From assembly GCA_965221505.1 (NCBI GenBank), contig CBDCSI010000001.1, positions 2,604,001-2,668,000 on the forward strand: a stretch of DNA of 64,000 nt, written 5' to 3'. The stretch is from CAZPXZ01 sp965221505 (GTDB lineage Bacteria; Pseudomonadota; Alphaproteobacteria; Rhodobacterales; CAZPXZ01). The translations under genes and the position numbers were made by a program. The notes under the pieces were generated by a model. The model ran no database searches. It saw only the letters and a list, made by a program, of their open reading frames with translations, and was not told the origin of the DNA. Within the stretch, counting starts at the first letter, position 1, and every line of letters begins with the position of its first letter. Shown in pieces: positions 43,517 through 57,001 of this stretch.

Positions 43517-45394
43517 TCAACGCCGCCAGGGAAGTCCATACGCGCCCAGCGACGCTTCGATCGCCTCTTCCTCCCCGCCTGCAACACGCACGACCAACCC
43601 GAGTTCGGGATCGTCGACCACGTCGGCGCTCGCAGGGATTCCGGCGTCGCGAAACGCCTTCTCCACCGTTTCGCGAATCAGTATGCGGCGAAGATCCGGC
43701 TTGTACACTTTGCCGACCGCCGTCTTGGGCAACTCTTCCAGGATGCGCACGTCCTGCGGCTTCGCGACCGGATCGCCGACCTGCTCGGCGACGAACGCGC
43801 GAAGCGCCGCCCCGTCCGCCTGCTGGCCCTCCTTGAGCTCCACGAAGGCGAACGGCAACTCGCCCACGGCGTCGTCCGGCATACCGACGGCGGCCGCGAA
43901 AGCGACGGCGGGATGGGCCGCGAGAATTTCCTCGATCTCGGACGGATCGATATTGTGGCCGCCTCGTATGATGACGTCCTTCTTGCGCCCGGTGATCCAG
44001 ATGTACCCGTCCTCGTCGACCTTGCCGAGGTCTCCGGTCCGGAGCCATTCTCCGCCCACGAAGAGGTCCTCGTTCAGCGCCTCCCGAGCGTACCCGGCGA
44101 ACACGTTCGGCCCCCGCACGACAAGTTCGCCGACCTCGCCCGCCGCACAGAAGGCGACCCCCGCCCCATAGTCCGATTCGCGCACGGAGCGCACCTCGGT
44201 ATGCGGAAGCGCCAATCCGACGGAGCCGAGCCGGCGCTCCCCTTCCGGCGGATTGCAGGAAATCACGCAGGTCGATTCGGTCTGTCCGTAGCCCTCCAGA
44301 ACCCGGATTCCCGCCTTCTCCTCGAACCCCCGGATCAGTTCTCTCGGCATCGCCGCAGCGCCGGATACCGCGTAGCGGATTCCCGAGACGTCGTTCTCCA
44401 CCGGGCGCTGGGCGAGCATGGCGAAGACGGTGGGAACGCCGAGAAAGAAATTCGCCTCCCAGCGCTCGGCCAGCTTCCAGAACGAGTCGAACAACCCTTC
44501 CGTGCGGAATCCCGCCGGACAGAGAAGCACCGTATGAACGCCGCCGGCGATCGCGGCGAAGCCGGTGATGTAGGCGCCGAACACGTGAAAGAACGGCAGC
44601 GCGCATAGCGTGACGTCTTTCGGTCGGTAGAGCAGCTCCCGCGTCACCCAGCCCATAAAGAGCATGTTTCGCTGCTTGTGGCGCGCGAGCTTGGGCGTTC
44701 CCGTCGTTCCGCCGGTGTGAAAGCAGGCCGAAACCGTGTCCCGGTTCGGCACGTCGTCGAACTCCAGGGCGCCGCCGGGACGTTCCGATCTCGCACGGTC
44801 GAAGTCGATCCGCCGCGCCGAATGCCCGCCTTCCCGCTTCGGCCGCAGAAGCGGCGCGATCCAGGACCGGGGCGGGCGCAGGAACTGAAGCAAGTCGATT
44901 TCCAGCAGCGTGGACACGTCCGGCGCCAGCGCCAACGCCGCGGCCGCCTTCTCCGCCAGATCCGTTTTCGGAAACGGTGCCAGGGTGACCAGGATGCGGG
45001 AATTCGAGTCCCGGAGGATACCGGCGATCTGCTCGGGGGAGAGCAGCGGGTTGACGGGTACCGCGACCCCCGCCGTCGCGGCGGCAACCAGCGCGACGGC
45101 CGTCTGCGGAAGGTTGGGCAGAAGAAGCGCGATCCCGTCGCCCGGCCCGGCGCCCAACGAGCGGAACAGGTTTGCCGCCCGGGTCACCTCTTCCGCGTAG
45201 CGCGCGTAACTCCAGGTGACGGCGCGCGCGTCCGCTCCGGGCTCGAGCTGAAAGGACAACGCCGCCGCGTCTCCGTGTCTGGCCGCCGTGTCCCGCAGCA
45301 TGTCGAAGACGCTGGAGAACGCCAGATGCTCCTCGACCGGTATGGCTTCGAGCGCCTCCCAGCCTCGCGTACCGGTCGCGGTGTCCGTGTTCAT
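43517..45394 (-). CDS. Acyl-CoA synthetase (AMP-binding family)
   Basis: About 625 residues from ATG 45394 (an in-frame ATG at 45439 is possible). ANL-superfamily motifs: the P-loop TGGTTGTPKLARH, the aromatic-rich YGQTEST, and GEWLRTGDLGKVDEDGYIW followed by GRKKDVIIRGGHNIDP. The catalytic lysine lies in LPKTAVGKVYKP. It activates a carboxylic acid to acyl-AMP and acyl-CoA. It is divergent from an acyl-CoA dehydrogenase gene, and the pair probably acts in fatty-acid degradation under shared control. Confidence 0.9.
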   Translation of the reverse strand: MNTDTATGTRGWEALEAIPVEEHLAFSSVFDMLRDTAARHGDAAALSFQLEPGADARAVTWSYARYAEEVTRAANLFRSLGAGPGDGIALLLPNLPQTAVALVAAATAGVAVPVNPLLSPEQIAGILRDSNSRILVTLAPFPKTDLAEKAAAALALAPDVSTLLEIDLLQFLRPPRSWIAPLLRPKREGGHSARRIDFDRARSERPGGALEFDDVPNRDTVSACFHTGGTTGTPKLARHKQRNMLFMGWVTRELLYRPKDVTLCALPFFHVFGAYITGFAAIAGGVHTVLLCPAGFRTEGLFDSFWKLAERWEANFFLGVPTVFAMLAQRPVENDVSGIRYAVSGAAAMPRELIRGFEEKAGIRVLEGYGQTESTCVISCNPPEGERRLGSVGLALPHTEVRSVRESDYGAGVAFCAAGEVGELVVRGPNVFAGYAREALNEDLFVGGEWLRTGDLGKVDEDGYIWITGRKKDVIIRGGHNIDPSEIEEILAAHPAVAFAAAVGMPDDAVGELPFAFVELKEGQQADGAALRAFVAEQVGDPVAKPQDVRILEELPKTAVGKVYKPDLRRILIRETVEKAFRDAGIPASADVVDDPELGLVVRVAGGEEEAIEASLGAYGLPWRR

Positions 45395-45509
45395 GGGCCT
45401 GTCTCGCGCTGCTTCGTGACGTTTCGCTTCCCGCACCATGGTAAACTGCCGCTACGCACTGCACCAGAAGCCCGGTTCCGACGGCGACCGGGAAGCCGGA
45501 GCCACCGCC

Positions 45510-47231
45510 ATGCCCTATCGCGCGCCCCTGGACGACATCCGCTTCTGCCTTCACGAGATGGTGGGAATCGACCGCCTGAAGCGGACCGGCGCATATCCGG
45601 CGCTGGAAGACGGAACCGGCGACGCCGTGCTGGACGAAGCGGCGCGCACCTTCGAGGCGCGGGTCGCCCCGGCGCACCGCGTCGCCGACGAGGAGGGCGC
45701 ACGGCTCGAGAACGGCGTCGTCCGTACGCCGCAAGCGTTTCACGACGCCTTCGAGGCGCTGCGGCAGGGAGGCTGGTTCGGCCTGCGCGGCGGGGCGGAA
45801 CACGGCGGGATGGAAATGCCGATGGCGCTGACCACGCCGTGCAACGAGATGCTGGGTTCGTCCTGCCTCGCGCTGAGTCTCAATCCCCTGCTGACGCAGG
45901 GCGTCGTGGGCGCGCTGGAGCGGCATGCCGACCCGTCGTTGAAGGCCCTTTACCTTCCCCGGCTTCTGAGCGGAGAATGGGCCGGGACGATGAATCTGAC
46001 CGAAGCCCATGCGGGATCCGACGTCGGCGCGTTGCGAACCCGGGCCGAGCCGAACGGCGACGGAAGCTGGTCGGTCACCGGTCAGAAGATCTTCATCTCC
46101 TGGGGGGAGAGCGACCTGACGGAGAACATCGTCCATCTCGTGCTCGCGCGAACCCCGGGCGCGCCAGAGGGAACCGCGGGGATCAGCCTGTTCCTCGTGC
46201 CGAAGCGATTGCCGGAGAGCGGCGTTCGAAACGGCGTGCGGGCGCTCTCTCTCGAACGCAAGATGGGTCTGCACGGATCGCCGACGGCGGTGCTCGAATA
46301 CGACGGCGCACGGGGCTGGCTCGTCGGCGGCGAGCGCAACGGCATGCGCTGCATGTTCACCATGATGAACGCCGCGCGTCTGGGGGTCGGGCTGCAGGGC
46401 GTCGCGGTCGCGGAGGGCGCGCGGCAACTCGCCACCGAGTACGCGCTGGAGCGCAGTCAGGGACCGACGGCGGACGGCGACCGCGCGATCGTCGGCCATG
46501 CAGACGTCCGTCGCATGGTCCTCGAAATGCGGGCCATGACCGAAGCGGCGCGCGCCGTCTGCTACGACCTGTCGGTCGAGATCGACCTGTCGGAGGCGGA
46601 GCCGGACAAGGAGCGTCGCGCGGCCGCCGCGCGGCGCGCTGCGCTGCTGACGCCGATCGCGAAGGGATTCGGCTCCGAGGCCGGCGTCGAGGTCGCGAGC
46701 CTCGGCATCCAGATTCACGGAGGCGCCGGCTACGTCGAGGAGACCGGCGCGGCGCAATGGTTCCGGGACGCGCGGATCGCCACGATCTACGAGGGCACGA
46801 ACGGCATCCAGGCGATGGATCTCGTCGGGCGGAAGATCCTGCCGGACGAGGGCCGGGAAGCCTTGCGGGCCCTCGGCGAGGCGCGGGATACGGCGCAACG
46901 CATGCGGGAAACGGGCGGCGCCCTCCGCGGTCCGGGCGAGAGCCTGGCCCGGAGCGTGGCGTCCGCCGAAGGCTGCACGGTCTCGCTGTGCGAGGCGGGG
47001 CGCGACGACGCCCGGTCCGGCGCCGTCGCGTATCTGCGTCTGATGGGGCTCGTGCGCGGCGCTCATCACCTCGGTCGCGGTGCGCTCGCCGCGCCGGACG
47101 AGCCGGTCCGGACCGCCACGGCGGCCGTCTTCTGCAGCCGCATCCTGCCGATGGCGCACGGATACGCGGAGGCCGCGACGGCGCAGGCGGCGCCGCTCTA
47201 TGCGATCCCGCGCGAGCGACTTGTGGCGTGA
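45510..47231 (+). CDS. Acyl-CoA dehydrogenase
   Basis: 573 residues from ATG 45510; MPYRAPLDDIRFCLHEMVG is the normal start of this long, about 600-residue ACAD subgroup. Motifs: MNLTEAHAGSDVGALRTRAE and KIFISWGESDLTENIVHLV for FAD binding, and IATIYEGTNGIQAMDLVGRK near the C-terminus. It is an FAD enzyme of the first beta-oxidation step, here probably paired with the divergent acyl-CoA synthetase. Confidence 0.92.
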   Translation: MPYRAPLDDIRFCLHEMVGIDRLKRTGAYPALEDGTGDAVLDEAARTFEARVAPAHRVADEEGARLENGVVRTPQAFHDAFEALRQGGWFGLRGGAEHGGMEMPMALTTPCNEMLGSSCLALSLNPLLTQGVVGALERHADPSLKALYLPRLLSGEWAGTMNLTEAHAGSDVGALRTRAEPNGDGSWSVTGQKIFISWGESDLTENIVHLVLARTPGAPEGTAGISLFLVPKRLPESGVRNGVRALSLERKMGLHGSPTAVLEYDGARGWLVGGERNGMRCMFTMMNAARLGVGLQGVAVAEGARQLATEYALERSQGPTADGDRAIVGHADVRRMVLEMRAMTEAARAVCYDLSVEIDLSEAEPDKERRAAAARRAALLTPIAKGFGSEAGVEVASLGIQIHGGAGYVEETGAAQWFRDARIATIYEGTNGIQAMDLVGRKILPDEGREALRALGEARDTAQRMRETGGALRGPGESLARSVASAEGCTVSLCEAGRDDARSGAVAYLRLMGLVRGAHHLGRGALAAPDEPVRTATAAVFCSRILPMAHGYAEAATAQAAPLYAIPRERLVA

Positions 47232-47407
47232 GTTCGCCAAGTCACGGCCGAGCACTGGCGCGTCCGCAACGACCATGACGTCTAGCTGTTGTCCTGACGG
47301 CCCGGACTGGGGACGCGGCCAAGCGTTACAGCTGACACAATCGGGCCAATCGGCGTTCTCGCGGCAGGAAGGGTCGGCAAACCGCCGCGTGCCGAGGGAT
47401 TCCTAAG

Positions 47408-48238
47408 GTGACCGTAGACATTCACCTCGGCGATTGTCTCGACGTCACGCCGGACTTCGAGTCCGGCTCGTTCGACTTGATTTACCTCGACCCGCCGTTC
47501 AATACCGGAAAGAGACAATCCAGGAAACGATTGAAGACCATAAGGGACGAGACGGGTGATCGCACGGGCTATCAGGGCAAGAGATACAAGACCCTCGTGC
47601 TCGACGAATCGTCTTTCGAAGACGCGTTTGGAGACTTTCGATCGTTCATCGAACCGCGCCTGATCGAAGCGCACCGGCTTCTGTCCGCTGCCGGCTCGCT
47701 CTTCTTTCATATCGACTATCGCGAAGGGCATTACTGCAAAGTGTTACTGGACGATATATTCGGCCGGTCGTCGTTCATGAACGAGATCGTATGGGCATAC
47801 GATTACGGAGCGAGATCGAAGAAGCGGTGGTCCGCCAAGCACGACAACGTCTTCTGGTATGCGAAGAATCCGGCGGCCTACACCTACCGTTATGAAGACA
47901 TCGACCGTATCCCGTATATGGCACCCGGACTTGTCAGCCCGGAGAAGGCGGCCAGAGGAAAGACGCCGACCGACGTATGGTGGAATACGATCGTAAGCCC
48001 CACCGGGAAAGAAAAGACGGGATACCCGACGCAGAAGCCGTTGGCGATCCTCAATCGCATCGTGCGCGTTCACTCGAATCCCGGGGACAGGATACTCGAC
48101 TTCTTCGCCGGCAGCGGAACGACCGGAGAAGCCGCTCTTCGGTCCGGTCGCGAGGTCGTGCTGGTCGACAACAACCCGGAAGCGATCCGGGTAATGAAAC
48201 GCCGACTCGCATTCGCTTCCCCGACGATACACGGATAG
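47408..48238 (+). CDS. Site-specific adenine DNA methyltransferase, solitary
   Basis: 276 residues, GTG start. Motif IV DPPF (D28–F31) precedes the AdoMet-binding motif I FAGSGTTG (F233 onward), the beta-type order of N6-adenine or N4-cytosine methyltransferases. The final part, VLVDNNPEAIRVMKRRL, is normal. There is no restriction gene next to it, so it is an orphan that could serve regulation, protection or phage defence. Base composition appears lower in GC than the neighbours, suggesting transfer. It ends 184 bp from the 5S rRNA gene. Confidence 0.85.
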   Translation: MTVDIHLGDCLDVTPDFESGSFDLIYLDPPFNTGKRQSRKRLKTIRDETGDRTGYQGKRYKTLVLDESSFEDAFGDFRSFIEPRLIEAHRLLSAAGSLFFHIDYREGHYCKVLLDDIFGRSSFMNEIVWAYDYGARSKKRWSAKHDNVFWYAKNPAAYTYRYEDIDRIPYMAPGLVSPEKAARGKTPTDVWWNTIVSPTGKEKTGYPTQKPLAILNRIVRVHSNPGDRILDFFAGSGTTGEAALRSGREVVLVDNNPEAIRVMKRRLAFASPTIHG

Positions 48239-48422
48239 GCAGACGCGACAAGTCGACGATCCGGACGCGCGCGCATCGGCAGATCGTTCTCTGGAGACGC
48301 AGAGCGACCGACCGGAGAGGAAGGCACGGAATCGAGAGACGACCCGTCCACACGGGTCCAGCTCCGAAGGTTCTGCGGTGGCGGAAGAAATCGTGTAGCG
48401 AGCGACGCGACTGCGCCCATCA

Positions 48423-48539
48423 GGCCTGGCAGTGACCTACTCTTCCGCGGCTTAAGCCGAAGTACCATCGGCGCTGAGGGCCTTAACGGCCGAGTTCGGG
48501 ATGGAATCGGGTGTTTACCCTCGCTATGACCACCAGGCC
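48423..48539 (-). rRNA. rrf: 5S ribosomal RNA
   Basis: 117 nucleotides. The ends GGCCTGG and CCAGGCC pair; internal CCGAACTCGGCCGTTAAGGC and GATGGTACTTCGGC are typical of 5S loops. It is last in the minus-strand rRNA operon. Confidence 0.95.
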
Positions 48540-48596
48540 AGAAGAGCGCATCGTTTGTCTTTGGTTACCCTTGAATTCGGATTTTCCGACTTCTGG

Positions 48597-51410
<2,814 letters not shown>

Positions 51411-51594
51411 CAGAAGACGGAAGATCCGCCTTCCGGTGTGCAAATGCCGGAACGGAAGCGTCGCGCTCCGCCCGGCGATTGCGATCAGGTTCAAAGACTT
51501 GATCAGCGCACGTCGTCGCGTCGCCGCGACACGTGCGCTGGTTGCTCGCTTCACGATTTCAATCCGGTTTCCGGCTTGCACGCCGATAACGGCG

Positions 51595-51671
51595 TGGTGG
51601 GTCTGGGCGGATTCGAACCGCCGACCTCACGATTATCAGTCGTGCGCTCTCGCCAGCTGAGCTACAGACCC
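51595..51671 (-). tRNA. tRNA-Ile (GAT anticodon)
   Basis: 77 nucleotides with CCA, in the 16S–23S spacer. Acceptor GGGTCTG/CAGACCC with A73; loop CTGATAA gives anticodon GAT. Confidence 0.97.
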
Positions 51672-51707
51672 CCAGAACGGCCCATCCGTAGAAAGGCCGA
51701 ATTTGGT

Positions 51708-51783
51708 TGGTGGAGCCAGCCGGACTCGAACCGGCGACCCCGTGCTTGCAAAGCACGTGCTCTCCCAACTGAGCTATGGCCCC
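51708..51783 (-). tRNA. tRNA-Ala (TGC anticodon)
   Basis: 76 nucleotides with CCA, in the 16S–23S spacer. Acceptor GGGGCCA/TGGCTCC contains the G3·U70 alanine identity pair; the anticodon is TGC. Confidence 0.97.
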
Positions 51784-51958
51784 AAGTGAGCGTTGGCGTC
51801 AAGCCGCAACCGACACCTTGAGCACGTATGCCGCCGGTTCGCGCCACACGACCCGTAGGCCGTGCGAAACACGATCGTACGAAGGGATATGTGGACGGCC
51901 CGACCGGATGATGTTCCAAGAGGATCCCGAGCGGAGCGAACTCCGCTGGCGGGTTCCG

Positions 51959-53430
<1,472 letters not shown>

Positions 53431-53569
53431 AACTTGACAGATGAACCGTTCGCACATCGCGGAATGCGCCTTGCCGGCGCGTTCCGCTGTCTACGGATCA
53501 CTGGCCGCGTCGCCGCGGCCTCCCCGTCGACATGCGACCGATCCAGCCGAATAGTGGCCGAACCGTCCG

Positions 53570-53598
53570 CATATCCCTTCGCATGATGACCGTTTCAA
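53570..53598 (-). promoter_or_regulatory. Candidate rRNA operon promoter
   Basis: Minus strand: -35 TTGAAA (53598–53593), a 17-base spacer, -10-like GATATG (53575–53570). The start would be near 53563, about 130 nucleotides before the 16S gene. The -35 equals that of the nusG promoter. Confidence 0.4.
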
Positions 53599-54103
53599 AC
53601 AGCGCGAACCTGCCCTCGCCGACGCGAATCAACCCGCACCGGTCGAACCCAGCAAGCTCGGAACCGCAGCGCGTCACGCTGCGCAAGGCCCCATGTTACG
53701 CGTTCCGGCCGGGCGTGTCAATGCCCTTCCGCATCGACGCAACAGCGGCGATTCGCGCTCCGAACCCAGTCCGATTCGGCCAATGCCAACTCAGACCGGA
53801 TGCTCGTAACGCGTTGATATACATAGCGCAATTGAAGCCGGACGGCAACCCCGGCGACACGCGCCTCCGGCCATGACGCGCAAGGCGGCACCGGCGCGCC
53901 TGCCGCGAAGCGGACGCCGGAGCCGTTTCTCGGGCACGCATGGCGGCCGCGGCGGATGAGCCGGATTCGCGTCGAGCTGCGCGCGGCCGCCGACCGAATC
54001 GCCCACCGATTCGCTTCCCGGGCGCCCCTTGACGGATTCGAGCCCCGCCGCCCATTCTGGCGGATCCCCCGGATCCGGCCGGCAGGTGCTGGGAGTCTCT
54101 TCG
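53599..54103. other. Gap between the rRNA promoter and sdaA
   Basis: About 500 bp with no recognised gene. Frames in this stretch show no family motif; the sdaA ribosome binding site (GGGAG) lies at the right end. Confidence 0.4.
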
Positions 54104-55489
54104 ATGTGGCCAAGTCTGTTCAGTCTTTTCAAGATCGGCATCGGACCGTCGAGTTCGCATACCATGGGGCCGATGGTGGCGGCGCGGATGTTTCTGGACG
54201 AGGTGCTGGCAACGGAGGGCGGATCTCCGGCGGTCGTCGCGCCAGCGCGAATCCGGTGCTCGCTCCACGGCTCGCTCGCCTTTACCGGCAAGGGACACGC
54301 GACCGACCGGGCGGTCATCCTGGGCCTCGCCGGAGTCTCGCCCGAACGCGCGGATCCCGACGAATGCGACCGGATCGAAAAGCGGGTGCGGACGACGGAG
54401 ACGATTTCTCTCCCCGGGTTTCCCGACATCCGGTTCCTGCCGGATACCGACATACTGTTCGACGTCGTGAATCCGCTCAACGGCCATCCGAACAGTCTGC
54501 GATTCCTCGCCCTGGACTGCCAGGGCGGCATCCTGCACGCGCGCACCTACCACTCCGTAGGCGGCGGCTTCGTGCGGCGAGAGGGCGACGCGGACGACGG
54601 CCCGGACGACGGCCCTGAGCCTCCCTATCCGTTTCGCTCGGCAGCGGAGATGCTGTCCATGAACGGCGAGAGCGGCCTTTCGATCGCAGCAATGATGCGC
54701 GCCAACGAGCGATCGAGAGTCTCCGAATCAGAGTTGGATCGCCGGATCGACGAGATCTGGAGCGCCATGGACCGCTGTATCGAGCGCGGACTGTCTGCGG
54801 ACGGGACGCTTCCGGGCGAACTTCGAGTCAAGCGCCGCGCCCCTACACTCGCCCGCGCCCTGGTCTCGGAAGCCGGTCGGAACGACGTCCCGCCACACCG
54901 GATCAACGACTGGCTCCTGCTTTACGCCATGGCGGTCAACGAAGAGAACGCCAACGGCGGCCGGGTGGTGACCGCACCGACGAACGGCGCAGCCGGGGTC
55001 GTTCCCGCCGTGATCCGCTACGCGACGGAACACGTTCCGGGCGGCGGGCCCGAGCGGATCCGCACGATGCTTCTGACCGCCGCCGCGATCGGCGGGATCG
55101 TGAAGCGAAACGCCTCGATCTCCGGTGCCGAGGTCGGTTGCCAGGGTGAGGTCGGATCCGCCTCGGCCATGGCTGCCGCCGCGCTGGCCGCTGCGCTCGG
55201 CGGAACCGCCGCCCAGATCGAGAACGCCGCGGAAATCGCCCTGGAACACCATCTCGGAATGACCTGCGACCCGGTCGCTGGCCTGGTGCAGATCCCGTGT
55301 ATCGAGCGAAACGGGATCGGCGCCGTCAAGGCCGTGGCGGCCGCGTCGCTGGCCCTGCACGGAGACGGGACCCACTACGTCTCCCTCGACGCCTGCGTCG
55401 AGGCCATGCGTCAAACCGGACTCGACATGTCCGACAAATACAAGGAAACGTCGACGGGCGGCCTCGCTGTAAACGTCGTCGCGTGCTGA
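54104..55489 (+). CDS. sdaA: L-serine dehydratase, iron–sulfur type
   Basis: 461 residues from ATG 54104 (MWPSLFSLFKIGIGPSSSHT, the family start). Catalytic Fe-S cysteines are C346 (GAEVGCQGEVG), C388 (MTCDPVAG) and C399 (IPCIERNGIGAV). It deaminates L-serine to pyruvate and ammonia. A longer frame from 54029 lacks a conserved start. The 3' ~660 bp are repeated, decayed, at 57.0–58.0 kb and partly at 59.4 kb. Confidence 0.93.
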   Translation: MWPSLFSLFKIGIGPSSSHTMGPMVAARMFLDEVLATEGGSPAVVAPARIRCSLHGSLAFTGKGHATDRAVILGLAGVSPERADPDECDRIEKRVRTTETISLPGFPDIRFLPDTDILFDVVNPLNGHPNSLRFLALDCQGGILHARTYHSVGGGFVRREGDADDGPDDGPEPPYPFRSAAEMLSMNGESGLSIAAMMRANERSRVSESELDRRIDEIWSAMDRCIERGLSADGTLPGELRVKRRAPTLARALVSEAGRNDVPPHRINDWLLLYAMAVNEENANGGRVVTAPTNGAAGVVPAVIRYATEHVPGGGPERIRTMLLTAAAIGGIVKRNASISGAEVGCQGEVGSASAMAAAALAAALGGTAAQIENAAEIALEHHLGMTCDPVAGLVQIPCIERNGIGAVKAVAAASLALHGDGTHYVSLDACVEAMRQTGLDMSDKYKETSTGGLAVNVVAC

Positions 55490-55620
55490 AGCTATAGAGA
55501 GGCTTCGCGCGGGAATCGGTAACCGGACCGCTTCCGGAGGGGAACGCGTGCGACAACTTGCGCACCCGTTCTCCCGCTCTGCTCCGAGGAGGCCGCGCAT
55601 CCGGCGATCACTCCCCCGCC

Positions 55621-56607
55621 TCACTCCCCAACCATGCGACGCCCGACTCGCCTGACGCGATCCCAGACCGTGGTCGATTTGTCGTCAGGCAGGTCGCCCT
55701 GCCCCGCCGTACGTGCATGCCGGGCGGCGCTGGCGAGCTTCCGTAATTTCCTGCTGCCTGCCAGAGCCCTCTTGTCGCCGCCGTAGTATCCGAACCACGG
55801 CAGGCCGCTCGACGCGTAGTCCTTCGCGGTCGGAGGACTCGTCGGCGGTCTCTCGCCGGTGACCGCCGTCCACTGCAGGGAGTTCAGCAGGGTCACGAAA
55901 CAGCGGCTGCCGTGCCGCTGGTCCCAGGCTTCGATCCCTCGCTCGTCGAAACGGATCACCTGCCCGATCTGTCCGCCGGGCGCCAGACCCATCCCATGCG
56001 GCTCATGCAAACGCTGAAACAGTACCTCTTCCGTCGAAGGACGATACGTGCGGGAGGCTTCCGATTCCTTCATCTCCTCGTATCTCGCCGCCCGCATGGG
56101 ATACGCGGCCAGCTGCAGCCCGCCGTGGATCGCGGCGCCGGTCAGCTGCTCTTCCGCCGTGAACCCGGTGCCGAGCGGCATGGCGACGAATTGGCGAACG
56201 GTACCTTCCTCCACGCAATATCCGTGCAGCCGGCGCTGCTCGGGCAGTACGGCGTAGTCCTGCGGATCGCGGTTCAGGCTGTCCATCCACGGATTACCAG
56301 TGATGGCGCAGGTCTTGCCCGTCGCGACCTTCACGGCAAACGGATACTTCGCCTCGAATCTGATCCACAGCGCCTCCGCCTGATGCACGGGCGCTATCAC
56401 GCCGCCCCGCTCCCGCCACGCCTCGGGCAGATGCCCCGCGAAGTCGTCCAGATGGCGCAGCGGAAACCTGCCGAGCCCCGGCGGCGGCGGATGGTCGCGC
56501 CCGTCGTCCGGAACGCGCAGGGTCCGCTGAAAGTCGATGCTGAGACGTGCGTCCCTGTGGACCTCGGGAAAGCGGAACTCCAGCCGGTCGCTATCGAGCT
56601 CGATCAT
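55621..56607 (-). CDS. Uncharacterised protein A, copy 1
   Basis: 328 residues, no signal peptide or membrane segment. Striking conserved-looking blocks: LSIDFQRTLRVPDDGR, PPGLGRFPLRHLDDFAGHLP, YPFAVKVATGKTCAITG, VRQFVAMPLGTGFTAEEQLT and WDQRHGSRCFVTLLNSLQW. I recall similar hypothetical proteins in other bacteria but cannot name a family or function. It starts 12 bp after the XRE regulator stop on the same strand with a GAAGGGA ribosome binding site, so the two form an operon driven from the operator at 56972–56993. Copies 2 (58.0 kb) and 3 (63.1 kb, decayed) are related. Confidence 0.8.
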   Translation of the reverse strand: MIELDSDRLEFRFPEVHRDARLSIDFQRTLRVPDDGRDHPPPPGLGRFPLRHLDDFAGHLPEAWRERGGVIAPVHQAEALWIRFEAKYPFAVKVATGKTCAITGNPWMDSLNRDPQDYAVLPEQRRLHGYCVEEGTVRQFVAMPLGTGFTAEEQLTGAAIHGGLQLAAYPMRAARYEEMKESEASRTYRPSTEEVLFQRLHEPHGMGLAPGGQIGQVIRFDERGIEAWDQRHGSRCFVTLLNSLQWTAVTGERPPTSPPTAKDYASSGLPWFGYYGGDKRALAGSRKLRKLASAARHARTAGQGDLPDDKSTTVWDRVRRVGRRMVGE

Positions 56608-56619
56608 TCGGGCGTCCCT

Positions 56620-56973
56620 TCACCAGTTTCCGTCCCGGACCTCGCGTACTACCCGGAGCACCGCCTCGTCGGGTACCTCCTTCAGTTGCCGGATCAGATC
56701 GGCGAACAGGCGCGGGCGCTTCCGGATGATGGCCTGCAGTTCGGCCGACACCTTGCCGGCCAGCGCAAGCATGACATCCGGGTCCTCGTTGAGCTCCCGC
56801 GCCAGCCGCAGGGTCGTCGCCTCCGAAGGCGGCGCCACTTCGCCCCGCTCGATCTTGCTGAGATAGGCAGGCTCAATGCCCACGCGCGCGGCAACCTGGC
56901 GCAGGGAGTAGCGCCGGTCGTCGCGACGCAGGCGTTCGCGGGTCGCTCGAATCGTCGAACCGAAGTGCGTCAT
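56620..56973 (-). CDS. XRE-family helix-turn-helix regulator
   Basis: 117 residues. The HTH is YSLRQVAARVGIEPAYLSKI followed by ERGEVAPPSE (~residues 21–50), then a helical C-terminal half ending LRVVREVRDGNW. No Shine–Dalgarno is seen before ATG 56973; instead the start codon overlaps the right arm of an inverted repeat, so the mRNA may be leaderless or have a very short leader. Autoregulation through that palindrome is the likely control. It is cotranscribed with protein A. Confidence 0.85.
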   Translation of the reverse strand: MTHFGSTIRATRERLRRDDRRYSLRQVAARVGIEPAYLSKIERGEVAPPSEATTLRLARELNEDPDVMLALAGKVSAELQAIIRKRPRLFADLIRQLKEVPDEAVLRVVREVRDGNW

Positions 56974-56993
56974 GTGTCGTCAATAGGACACAT
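56972..56993. promoter_or_regulatory. Operator palindrome at the regulator start, copy 1
   Basis: ATGTGTC, 8-base spacer, GACACAT: a perfect 7+7 inverted repeat (56972–56978 and 56987–56993) covering the regulator start codon. The same sequence, with a slightly different spacer, is at 59330–59351. Confidence 0.65.
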
Positions 56994-57001
56994 TCGTCCC
57001 T

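Noticed and set aside
43389..47276. Minus-strand frame of 1295 codons across acyl-CoA dehydrogenase and synthetase
   Set aside because: Overlaps two genes with complete family motifs in other frames; shadow frame.
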